A DNA stretch of 64,000 nt from Litsea cubeba (taxonomy: Eukaryota; Streptophyta; Magnoliopsida; Laurales; Lauraceae): assembly GCA_012931725.1 (NCBI GenBank), contig CM022953.1:58350574-58414573 (forward strand). Direction: 5' to 3'. Of the stretch, positions 54,760-64,000 are shown in pieces. Each line of letters starts with the position of its first letter. Position 1 is the stretch's first letter. A program made the translations under genes and the position numbers. The notes beneath the pieces are model-generated. The model was not told the origin of the DNA. It saw only the letters and a list, made by a program, of their open reading frames with translations, and made no database searches.

Positions 54760-56120
54760 AGGAAAAGTTTTATATATATATATACATGTTTATGTCTCAT
54801 TTATAATTTAATTCATTGTAAAGGTTTTAATGTTGTTTTTGTCATTGAAGATTGACGGCGCTTTAGGGTCGGTTGCAGACTGGTGGGGGTGTTGGACTTC
54901 TTTTCGATTTGTTTGTATATTGTACATTTATACGAGACTAAATCATTATTGATTGTAATATTTATTTAATGAGATTAATGATTTAATGAAAAATGGAGAT
55001 GGTTGTTTGTTTATTTATTAACATTTGTTTTATTGCATTTTTTGTGTTGAATATAGGTATATGAACATGTTTATTTTAGATACAGGTGTATAAACAGGTT
55101 TACTGGAAAATATTGATACAGCTGTATAAACAGTTTTACATGAAAATAATAATTAAAAAATAAATATAATATTTTAAAAAAAGTGCCTTTGCCGACGAAT
55201 ATTTTCTTCGGCAAAACAAAAAATAAAAATTACAAAAAATAAAATAAAATGATTTTGCCGACGAATATTTTCGTCGGCAAAATTAAAAAACAAAATCAAA
55301 AGATTTTGCCGACGAATATTTTCGTCGGCAAATTTAAAAATAAAAAAAAATAAAATAAAATGATTTTGTCGACGAAGATTTTAGTCGACAATATTAAAAA
55401 TCAAAATTCAAAAGAAAAATAAAATGATTTTGCCGACGAATATTTTAATCGAAAAAATTAAAAATAAAAATTAAAAAACAAAATAAAATGATTTTGCCGA
55501 CGAATATTTTCGTCGGCAAAATTAAAAATTAAAAAAAAATGATTTTGCCGACGAATATTTTCGTCGAAAAAATTAAAAACCAAAATAAAATGATTTTGCC
55601 GACGAATATTTTCATCGACAATATTAAAAATAAAAATTCAAAAGAAAATAAAATTATTTTGCCGACTAATGTTTTCGTCTGAAAAATTATAAATAAAAAT
55701 TCAAATGAAAAAATAAATGATTTTGCTGACGAATATTTTCGTCGGCAACATTAAAAATAAAATAAAAAAAATCAAATGATGTTGCCGACCAAATGTTTCG
55801 TCGACAACATTAAAAATAAAATTAAAAAAAAATCATTTTACCGACGTAATTTTACGTCGGTAAAATTAATATAAAAATTCAAAAAAAAAATAAAATTATT
55901 TTGTCGACGAAAAAGAAACGTCGGTAAAATTAAAATAAGCGTCGGTAAAAATTGCATTTTTGCCGACCAAAATCATTTTCGTCAGAAAAAGTCTTTGCTG
56001 ACCTGTTTTTGCCGACGTTTGACGGACGAAAATATTTTTGTAGGTTAATGCTTTTGCCGACGAAAATGGGGCTTTTGGCGACGAAAAATTTCGTCACCAA
56101 AAGTTCAATTTCTTGTAGTG
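54760..56120. mobile_element. CACTA (En/Spm) transposon right end
   Basis: The right terminus reads ...AATTTCTTGTAGTG at 56107-56120, the reverse complement of CACTACAAGAAATT, the canonical CACTA terminal inverted repeat. Inward lies a dense array of TCGTCGGCAAAA/TTTTGCCGACGA dyads. No transposase is visible in the window; the left end is lost or lies in the gap, and the inner boundary given is approximate. Confidence 0.85.
55180..56105. repeat. CACTA subterminal array of palindromic TTTTGCCGACGAATATTTTCG units
   Basis: About thirteen copies, spaced 55-75 bp, of the dyad TTTTGCCGACGAA...TTTTCGTCGGCAAAA separated by A/T-rich AATAAAAAT spacers. Some units have decayed arms. Such subterminal repeats bind the element's own TNPA-like protein in characterised CACTA elements. 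The last unit merges with the terminal repeat. Confidence 0.85.
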
Positions 56121-56242
56121 AATCGACTCAAAGCCTATTTATGTCTAGTTTTAAGACATATTTAGGTTCAATTTTCTGGACTGCTTATTCCTGGACACAA
56201 ATCCATTTTGGAACCAACTTATTACATCTTTTAGGCAAACTC

Positions 56243-56755
56243 TGAAGGACTGGGTATGTAGTGGTGCATAAGTCCCACACCGGAAACACGCTAGTCCAGA
56301 TCTTGGGAATATATGTGTGACCTGATCCTTAACTCAACATGAGGCCTTTTGGTGGGTTAATGCCTACCAAAAATAAAACCGTGAGGTATGTGGGCCAAAG
56401 CGGACAATATCATATGGGGAACGGACCCGGGTGGTTACAAATGGTATCGGAGCCGGACGGCTCTGTTTTCAGGTGGGGGAGTATGTCATGCCTGTGGCCC
56501 CCCTTTAGAAGGGCGTTGGGTCCAGCGAGCATCCGCCTAGATAGAGAGGGTGGGGGAAACTCTTAGGGACTGGGTATGCAGTGGTGCATAAGTCCCACAT
56601 CGGAAACACGCTATCCAGATCTTGGGTATATGTAAGACCTGATCCTTAACTCCACACGAGGCCTTTTGGTGGGCTAAGGCCTACCAAAAATAAAACCGTG
56701 AGGCATATGAGTAAAAGCGAATAATACCATGTGGAGAGCAGGCCAGGGTCTTTAT
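56243..56755 (+). mobile_element. TRIM (terminal-repeat retrotransposon in miniature)
   Basis: Two direct repeats of about 195 bp (56243-56439 and about 56563-56755) share ACTGGGTATG, GTGGTGCATAAGTCCCACA and GAGGCCTTTTGGTGGG. The roughly 120-bp interior begins with the PBS TGGTATCGGAGCC (56442-56454) and ends with the purine run GAGAGGGTGGGGGAAAC. There is no coding capacity. The right LTR has a diverged end and I see no clear target duplication. Confidence 0.85.
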
Positions 56756-58210
56756 TGACCCAACTTCACTTCATTTCCTTATTCCTCTACTACCTCAATT
56801 GATTCTCAGCTGGAACTCGACCTTCCCTTCTTATTTCCAAATCCACAAGAGAAGTCATTGCAAGTTGTCTTCTTCAAGCTTAAGCCCAAGCCTAAGCCCA
56901 TCATCTTCAACAACTACATCTTCCTCAAGCACTTCTCATCCCTATTCCAAGTCTCATTCACTTTATTGGTAAGTAATTCTACTCAAATCCTTTTCTCTTG
57001 CTTGGAATCAGCCATGGGAGGTTAGAATCGTTCCATGCAACTCATCTCTTTCAATTTCTACCATTCACCATGGTATGGTTCTTTAATGAGCTAGAGGTCT
57101 GGGGATTTTTTCTTTTGAACTTGGATACAATGCGAGAGGCTTGGATTTCATGGTAATTGGGTCAAGCACCCTTTCAAGGCAAGTAGACAACTATAATATC
57201 GCGCATCCAAATTCTCTTTGTGATTCTTCACATGATTTTCATGCTAGATTTCCCATTGAACCTCAATGTATGTTTTACTTGTTTTATCGCCTTTAATTTG
57301 GTTGGTTTATAATGCACTTGTTTTAGAAGTTGTGATTGATTGTTTTAGAAGTTGTGATTGATCTTGGAAGCTCTTATTAAGCCCATACAATGTACAATTG
57401 AGCTTGTAGTACATTCTAGATATTCGCATGACTTTTCTCATGCATCTTATGTCGTTTATGTTTATTGTTTACACATCTGCATTATGCTTCATGTATTGTA
57501 CATTGCTTATTTGAGTCTATCCTATTAACGTATATTTATCTAGACTTTGGGATGCTCTTTATGTTTATGATTTGTCATGCCTTGTTGGAGTATTCCCTTA
57601 TGTTTAAGCTTTATGTTTACGTTATAGAAGCCGGTTATATTATTCTTTGAGTCGGTACCACCCAACTTTGATCCTATCACAATCGGACATGGCTAAGTGT
57701 ACGGTTTATATTTATCTATTTAAACTAGCTGCAACATAACATCTATTATAGGAGAGTATCCGTGCTCCAGTGTCCCATTGGATATCTATTCTATTGGCTA
57801 ATCCGTACTCCTTGTGGTACTGTAAGTGCAAAAAATGTGACTCATAAGAAAAGGGAGGGTGCTTGCACGGACTTATCCAAAGAGATTAGGAACACCGATG
57901 CCTGTGCCTGAAACATGAGAAAAAGAAGAAGAAACGTAGGTCAGAGGACTCTGGCTTGGGCAGCGCAGGGCTCTCGAATACCTAAGTCAGTCTAAGAACG
58001 GAACAGTAGGAGGAGATTTTTAGGGAAGAAGATGATACCAGCAGTGTGGTGTCGTTGTTGGCACTTTTTGCTTGTGGATTGTTCTTGTGTTTATATAGAG
58101 GAAGAGAGGAGGCAAAGGGGTGGTTGACTGTCTTGTCATAGCCCACTCTGTCAGGTACCAGGGAGGCGCAGTCCCATCGTTGCCTACTTTTCTTTAATTG
58201 CCGTCCCATC
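56756..58210. other. Unassigned sequence, possibly another interrupted element
   Basis: No supportable coding gene. A donor-like GTAAGTAATT follows a pyrimidine-rich leader-like stretch at about 56970. On the minus strand a TATA-like CTATATAAACAC (about 58089-58101) is followed by a CT-rich leader and CTCATGTTTCAGGCACAGGC near 57910, resembling an LTR or gene leader. It ends at the Tat E LTR (left flank CCATC). Confidence 0.4.
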
Positions 58211-59728
58211 TGTTGACACCAAAAATGTCACTTTGCCTCTTCAAGATACAAAAGAGCTACATAAAGTCGCAACCTGCCATAAATAGGCAATGCTGCTTGT
58301 CAGAATCAAACAAAAAACTGCAAGATCCTTCACGACAGCCAAAAGAGGAGTACACAAGAAGTTTCGGGCCATTTCAAAATCATTTGGCCTAACTTCGCTT
58401 CTCCGGCAGCTGAAAAGGAGCTCCCGGCGACGAAAGCATCGGAGGCACCAAATCTTCGATCAGAGCCAATGGATGGTCTCAAAATACATCCAAAAGGTTC
58501 CACGTCAAGTTCCGAGTCAAACCGACAACGTTTGACCCTACATCAACCCTCGAACAGCTAAATCAAGCCTCTCGGCGGCGAGAACCACTGAGGCCATCAC
58601 TCATCAGATAGAGCACATGGACGGCTTTAAAATGTTTACAAAGGGCTACACGTCAAATTTCAGGTCATTTCGACAAACATTTGACCATACTTTGACGCTC
58701 AGAAGCCAAATCAGGCCTCTTGGCGGTGAAGCTCCCCGGGACCATGGTTTCCAAGACAGAGCCTACGAATCATCTTAAAATGACTCCAATAGATTCCCTG
58801 TCAAATTTCAAGTCAATCGGACATCGGTTGACCGCACATCAAGCCGCGACATCTTCATCGCGACAAAAGCAAGTCTACTGGTGATAGGACTCCGAACGGC
58901 TTCAAAACTCAAACAAAATCCTATGGTTAGTCTTATTTATTGCTCAGCAGGCTTCACCCCAAATTTCAGGTCATTCCGACATCGTTTGACCCAGTTTCAG
59001 CTTCTGACGAAAAATTGGCAGCTTTGCGCAACAAAGTCTTCGGCTTTCTCAGAAAATTGGAAACTTTGCAAAATAAAATGCAAGGATTCTCATCAAGTTT
59101 TCTATAGGAAAATTAGGCCAATAAATGATCAAAAATGTCAAGGAAAAACACAGAAGAAAAAAGAATCGAAAAAACTGCAAAAACGGATACAAAACGGGAC
59201 AAAAGGGGGAAAAACCCTCCCAGGGTCACAAACCCCTGCGACCCTGGGGCCCGGGATCGACCGGTGGGCCCCGGAAACCCCGTTTTTTCACGATTTGAAG
59301 CGTCCGACCTCTGGTATTTTTCAAAATTCATACTTTTGAGAAACCAAATCCTCTGACATCTGTCAAAAACACGGGTTAATCATCAAGAGTATCGAAATCA
59401 ACATTGATCGCCAACTGGTCAACCAAAAAAAGTGTGCTTTCTACCCGACCGATCGAGAAATCGACAGGACAGATAGCACCGACCCGCTGTTGGCAACCAA
59501 CACCTGAAGTTACATGGTCATCCGATGTCGATCTACATCAAGATCCATCGATGATCATCGCCGGAAGAATCCCAAAAGACGTGGCACGGCCCGCGACTCT
59601 TCAACTGCTCAGTGACCACTTAATGTGATTAATTGACTAGCTTTATTACAGTCATTAATCCATTTCTTTGGACGGACCAATCAGAAGCAAGCATCCGGGA
59701 GTTACAAGTCAAGAGACTCATGGCATTT
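58211..59728 (+). repeat. Tat LTR E, truncated by a copia insertion
   Basis: Starts TGTTGACACCAAAAATGTCA and follows LTRs A, C and D up to GAGACTCATGGCATTT. It then switches to the copia LTR end TGAAAGTCC at 59729. It contains the GGTCGC/GCGACC region (59220-59270) in a reduced form. No PPT precedes it, so it looks like a 5' LTR or solo LTR. Confidence 0.92.
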
Positions 59729-61571
59729 TGAAAGTCCTGGGGATCCTAACCCTAGAGGGGGGGGGGGTGAATAGGGTGATCTACACTTTCTAACTAATTA
59801 TGACCAATTTTAATTTCTTTAAAATAAACTAGTCATATGTGATGATTATGACAATAGATGCGGAAAAGAAACAAATCAATCACCACAACCCAATCACCAT
59901 AACACAAGGATTTATAGTGGTTCGGCCTCAATGCCTACATCCACTACCGGCTTGTGTATCCAACACCCCACCGGATTTCCACTATTATGCTTTTCAAAAG
60001 GCTAAGCAATAACCTCTACAAGATGCTTTCCAAGGATAAGCAATAACCTTACAATGATGTTTTTCTAGGCTAAACAACAACCCTTACACTATGCTTTTAT
60101 ATGGCTAAGCAATAACCTTACAAGCAAATGATTACTCTCAAAGAAAGTGTCTTAACAAAACACTCTAAGAGATTACAATTATGCTCAAATGAAATTGCCT
60201 CTAACTAGGCGAATATGAAAATGAAAAGCTAACTCACACAACACTATAAGTAATGCTAAGATGAATGCTCATGAAGTGTGTGAGTGAATACTTCAATCAA
60301 GTTGAAAATGAAGGCTCAATCAATTTATGCTAAAAGCATTTAAAAGATTAATGCACATAAAAAGGTATGATTGAAGTAATATGCAAATCACATGTACCAA
60401 ATACAAACTTGTAGAAGATATAATAAAACAAGGGTTCACAAGTTGTATGAAATGATTTAGTCTAAACATGTGATGCATGTGCAATGTTGTTTTCAAAACC
60501 AAATTAATTCAACAAAGGTTTAAATGAATGAAAACAACAAGGAAAGATTCAAAACAAGTTAATGAATCATGACATAAAAGAAATCAAGGATTTTGGCAAT
60601 GCATGATTAACAAAGTTTAGAAAACAAACTTGTTTTGAAATCAAGGTGAAGAATCCTATGACTTAAATCAAAGATTAAGGAAGTAGAGGATTCAACACAT
60701 CATAGTTTATATGCTTAAAAACATTTACCAATAGTTTAGACAAAGCATAAAACATATGAGTAAGGAAATTAAAGCTTACTAGAGTTTAACTTCTTGAGAT
60801 CAAGCTTTAGCTTTTCCTTTTGACCACACAAGCTTCCTTAGTTCATTCCCTTTGCTTGGGCATCAAAAACATCAACAATGGCCTCTATTCTCATCATCTT
60901 TTCTCTTGGAATGAACTTGCTTTTTATAGAAAAAGTGGTTCAACGGATGGCTGTCGGTCAACCGATAACTAGCTGTCGGTTGACCGATGGCTCAACGGTC
61001 ATATGCAACGGTCATATTTTTTAAAGTTCTCCTGACCCTTTTGCATTCGTCGGTTGACCGTCCTTCATCGGTTGACCGATGAGGAACCGACAACCGAGCC
61101 GATAGCACACTGATCATCAAAAAGGTGCTGTCTGTTTTTGGAACCGATGAGTCTCGGTCTGAGATTTTATGTACTATCGGTGGACCGATGTGGACCGATA
61201 GGCTGACCGATGAGAACCGATGGAGTTATCGGTTCACCTTGATTCATTTGTGGGTCGACCGATGGGGACCGATGGCTTGACCGACAGACTGGTCAGGTCA
61301 ATTTTCTGAATATCTGAAGTTTTGAGAAATAAACTTTTTGAAATGATTAAACACTCAGATTTGAAGGGTGTCCTTTTGCATTGTTTTCATCAAGAAAAAC
61401 ATGATTAAAATCAAGGTTCAAATCAACCAAAAAGAAGTTTTAAATCAAAACATGAGTAGGTTGAGTTAAAAGATGATTTTCAAGAAGAAATACGTGGAAT
61501 GGAAATGAACCTAATGATATGACTGTTATGCAAATGCAAGACATCAAATTGCAAATACTTAGGGTCTAACA
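59729..61571 (-). repeat. Copia LTR of the minus-strand element (1843 bp)
   Basis: Minus sense: TGTTAGACCC ... CCAGGACTTTCA. U3 (about 61290-60945) has a dense cluster of CGGTTGACCGATGG / CATCGGTCAACCG dyads and two CAACGGTCATAT blocks. TATAAAAA follows at about 60928-60921. The GGTTATTGCTTAGCC repeats recur at 60001-60125. The layout equals that of LTR 9183-10924 although the palindrome sequence has changed from GGTCGACC to GGTTGACC. Confidence 0.9.
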
Positions 61572-61860
61572 ATCTCCCCCTTTGCAATTTGATGGCAAAT
61601 AACACTCAACCACTCATTAAAACTATCAACTCATCACATTTTTCCAATCCACTTCTTCTTACTTCAGCTCCCCCAATGTTCTTGCTCTCCCCCATTGTTC
61701 ATTATCTGCTCCTTCTTTTCTCCCCCAATGTTCTTGCTCTCCCCCATTGTTCTAGCAATGGTGTCCTTGCTTCAACTCCTCTTTATCTTCTTTAGTCTTC
61801 ATTTCCCACTTAGTCTTTATGTTTCTTCTTCTTCTCCCCCATTGACATCAAATTGCTAAA
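61572..61860 (-). other. PPT and iterated PPT-like motifs
   Basis: Minus sense TTTGCAAAGGGGGAGATT abuts the LTR. Five further GGGGGAG runs (near 61672, 61690, 61725, 61744, 61838) alternate with AACAATGGG/AACATTGGG. Such iteration is a Sirevirus hallmark. Confidence 0.8.
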
Positions 61861-62187
61861 TAGTCTGCAAACAATACTCATGCAAACATATACCTTTCTC
61901 ATAGCATAATTTTGATATCTTCAATGTGAAGGAAAGAAATAACAACAAAAAAAAACTTATGTAGATGGCACATGGATCAAAAAATGTCATTCAATATATA
62001 AAGATTTTTAAAAGTCTTACACTTTAACAAATGACATAGACATAAACATAACCATCCATTAACTGAAAATAGAAATTTAAATGACAAAGTCTAAACTGAT
62101 TATCCAGCCTTTTTCCCAATACAAAAAGCACACCACCATTAATACACCAATTGAATCACAAAATGTGGTGACAGGGAAAGTTAAATC

Positions 62188-63396
62188 CTAGTCAGACTCT
62201 GGAGATGGAGGAGATGGAGATGGTGATCTAGCGACGTCATCTCTTCTACAGCTCTTTGAGATCTTGGAGAGGTACTTGAACATTTTGCTCATTGTCTTTG
62301 ATTGTTTCTTCTGTTTCCTCTTCAAGTAGGCTATATCTCTTTCCACGGCTGCTTGCCAATCAGAAGATGTGCCAGGGGTAGAAGGACCAGCAGTCTGCCT
62401 TGAAGATGAAGCCTGAGCAGGAGGAGCTGGAGATCTTGGTATCTCCTGTCTTAAGGGAGGCTCTTGTGCCAGGGGAGGATCTTCTGCTATGGGGATGTGA
62501 GGATTTGGGATGAGATTCATTTGATTCAGATTGGTTACGGAGAATGGAGCTTTGAAAATGGAGCTTTCTCCAGTAGGTATAGGAATACGAAACTGACGAG
62601 CAATCTGAGTCATCAAGTACCCATATGGAATGGCATTCTTTTGTGCCAATGAGTTTCGGAACTTGATAATTGTATGGCAAATGAGAGAGGGTAGACAGAT
62701 GGGAGTGCCAGTTACTACTTTAGACAGGATACTAACCATGAAAGCTGTAAGCTCAGTCCTATTTCCACCTCTAGGATACACATTGTAAGTGAAAAGATTG
62801 TGAATAATCCTATTGATTGGAGTTAGGGAACTAATGGTTAGATGGTGTTTCTTTTGATCCCATTGACAGTTGAAGCCACATATGTCAATGGTGGCTTTGA
62901 TCCTCTAATCCTCAGAAGGTGTATCAGTCACATATGTTACTCCCGTAGGAGTACAAGGAATCCCCATTATCAGTCCTATTCTTTGAGGTGTGAATACTTC
63001 ATCTCTATCCATAAAGGAAATGGTAAAAGAACAAGCATTGATAGAGTCATTTGTGCTTGTGATAGATGCATACAAGAATTTAACTATTGAAGGGTATGCA
63101 ATATCACCCCACAGAAGTATCCTCTCCCAACCCACTTGACCAAGCACATTGCTTAAGTTGAAACCCATGGAAGAAATCTTTTCCACGATAGTCCTTCTCT
63201 CAACTACAACATTCCTCCTTTGAAGACTTTGTAAGATATTTGAGTCAAGTCTCAAATTGGTTGAAGGAGGAGGGGGTGATGGAGATGAGCTTTCATTCCC
63301 ACTATCTTCTATAGGTCTGCTAGAAGAGGCTGTGGCCTTTCCCATCTTTATAGGGCGCCTAGGAGTGGCCTTCTTGGTTCTAGGAGGCATTATCAC
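62188..63396 (-). pseudogene. Env-like / putative plant transposon protein ORF of the copia element
   Basis: Two minus-strand frames, 63396-62905 and 62781-62188. The first has a basic/Ser-rich start (MPPRTKKATPRRP) and GWERILLWGDIAYPSIVKFL then FTPQRIGLIMGIP. The second has YPRGGNRTELTAF (preceded, one frame over, by INRIIHNLFTYNV), ICLPSLICHTIIKFR, a Pro-rich linker and a C-terminal lysine-rich coiled coil. The pattern matches the 'putative plant transposon protein' domain carried by env-like ORFs of plant retroelements (family recall, not a search). A TGA and a shift around 62905-62782 break it. No convincing signal peptide or membrane segment is visible, so envelope function is doubtful. 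Confidence 0.65.
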
Positions 63397-63399
63397 AGA

Positions 63400-64000
63400 T
63401 ACTTGGTGTGCACAGTGTGGATATGATAGAAGAATTTGAAATTTTTAGAGAATGATTGTGGACTAAGATTTTAGGAAGATTGAATTCAATGTTACCTGAA
63501 TCAACCTTGGAAGGGGAACAAGGACAGATGATCAAATCTGAATAAGACACATGTAGTTGGGTTTCTCAGAATGGAGCACAACAGCTTGGAGAGACCGACC
63601 ACGTTTTTTTGAGAGCTTGGGAGGCTTGGCTGAAGCTCAGAAGTTCTCTTAGGATCTTGGAGAAGTTTGCACAGAGCGTCTTCACGTTTTGGAGAGGGAA
63701 TCAGTCACGCTCAGCAGCCAAGAAGATGAACAGTGCAGGCTTCTGACATTGAAATCAGATTCGGAGGATGCCCAATCGATGATTGCTAATGATCACTATT
63801 TGAAAATGAATGAGGATCTCACTCTTGGAGAAGGAGAACCAGCAGACACAGCAACCTAGGGCTTTGGAGACGAAGCAGGGAGAAACAGAACAGAAAGGGA
63901 GTTTTCTGCACGCAGGGTTTTTAACCGAGGCACTGCTTCATCGGTCCACCGATGACTTAAGTATCGGTCGACCGATAGATGTAGAAAAGTGGGCTAATCC
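63400..64000 (-). promoter_or_regulatory. Possible separate promoter and leader upstream of the env-like ORF
   Basis: Minus sense: palindromes CTATCGGTCGACCGATA (63979-63963) and TCATCGGTGGACCGATGA (63955-63938), then a weak TATA-like GGTTAAAAACC (about 63935-63925). A CT-rich tract, a leader without long ORFs and a donor-like CAGGTAAC (63498-63491) follow before the ATG at 63390. Promoter activity is inferred only. Confidence 0.35.

Larger units (their letters stand above)
59729..64000 (-). mobile_element. Sirevirus-like copia element, 3' end (minus strand)
   Basis: In minus order from 64000: leader-like sequence, an env-like ORF (63396-62188), untranslated sequence, repeated PPT-like runs, PPT (61572-61585) and LTR (61571-59729). 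It is related to but diverged from the copia element at 9183-16520: same PPT, same CAACGGTCATAT block and same LTR ending. It inserted into Tat LTR E; its 5' part is beyond the window. Confidence 0.85.

Overview
This window is nuclear DNA of a flowering plant, almost certainly from repeat-rich heterochromatin. I recognise no conventional host gene, rRNA, tRNA gene or CRISPR array. Nearly everything is retrotransposon sequence nested in other retrotransposons, plus one end of a CACTA DNA transposon, a TRIM element, a satellite-like array and a 100-N scaffold gap. The plant assignment rests on Tat- and Athila-lineage Ty3/gypsy elements, Sirevirus-like Ty1/copia elements, a plant mobile domain (PMD) gene and plant-type primer-binding sites. 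Base composition swings from GC-rich palindromes to AT-rich leaders, as expected of transposon mosaics.

Layout. (1) 1-20524: Tat element A on the + strand. It holds pol (1-3086), a hypervariable tandem-repeat 3' UTR (3.4-4.7 kb), an antisense spliced PMD gene (8650 to 4763, minus strand), the rest of the 3' UTR (16521-18000) and the 3' LTR (18001-20524). Inside it, at 8690-16520, sits a gag-only Sirevirus-like copia element with two long LTRs. (2) 20525-23953: the 3' half of minus-strand Tat element B, the target of both A and the Athila element. (3) 23954-42213: a minus-strand Athila-like element (3' LTR, 3' UTR, RNase H/integrase, protease, gag, primer-binding site, part of the 5' LTR). Its reverse transcriptase core is replaced by a truncated + strand Tat element C (29602-38799). 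(4) 42214-53680: Tat element D (+), inserted in the Athila 5' LTR and carrying LTR, leader, gag-protease, a G-patch-like domain and the start of pol. It runs into the gap at 53681-53780. (5) 53781-56120: about 172-bp satellite-like repeats and then a CACTA right end with a large palindromic subterminal array. (6) 56243-56755: a TRIM. (7) 58211-59728: the start of Tat LTR E, cut by a minus-strand Sirevirus-like element (59729-64000) that encodes an env-like/plant-transposon-protein ORF.

How the parts relate. The relative order read from who interrupts whom is: B oldest; A and Athila in B; C and D in Athila; the copia element in A. All gag and pol genes seen carry stops or frameshifts, and several stops are CAG to TAG changes, as expected from deamination of methylated CHG sites in silenced repeats. 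Between copies C and D most Tat lesions can be cross-checked, so the ancestral element can be described as one long gag-protease frame followed by pol.

Most interesting signals: a chain of about 20 consecutive hairpins with mutually unrelated stems and a recurrent AGTTATAT loop, occupying the place of pol in the gag-only copia element (12473-14219); an antisense PMD gene with three short introns that all fit phase 1; and a 48-bp near-perfect GGTCGACC palindrome with 20-bp phasing just upstream of the copia TATA box.
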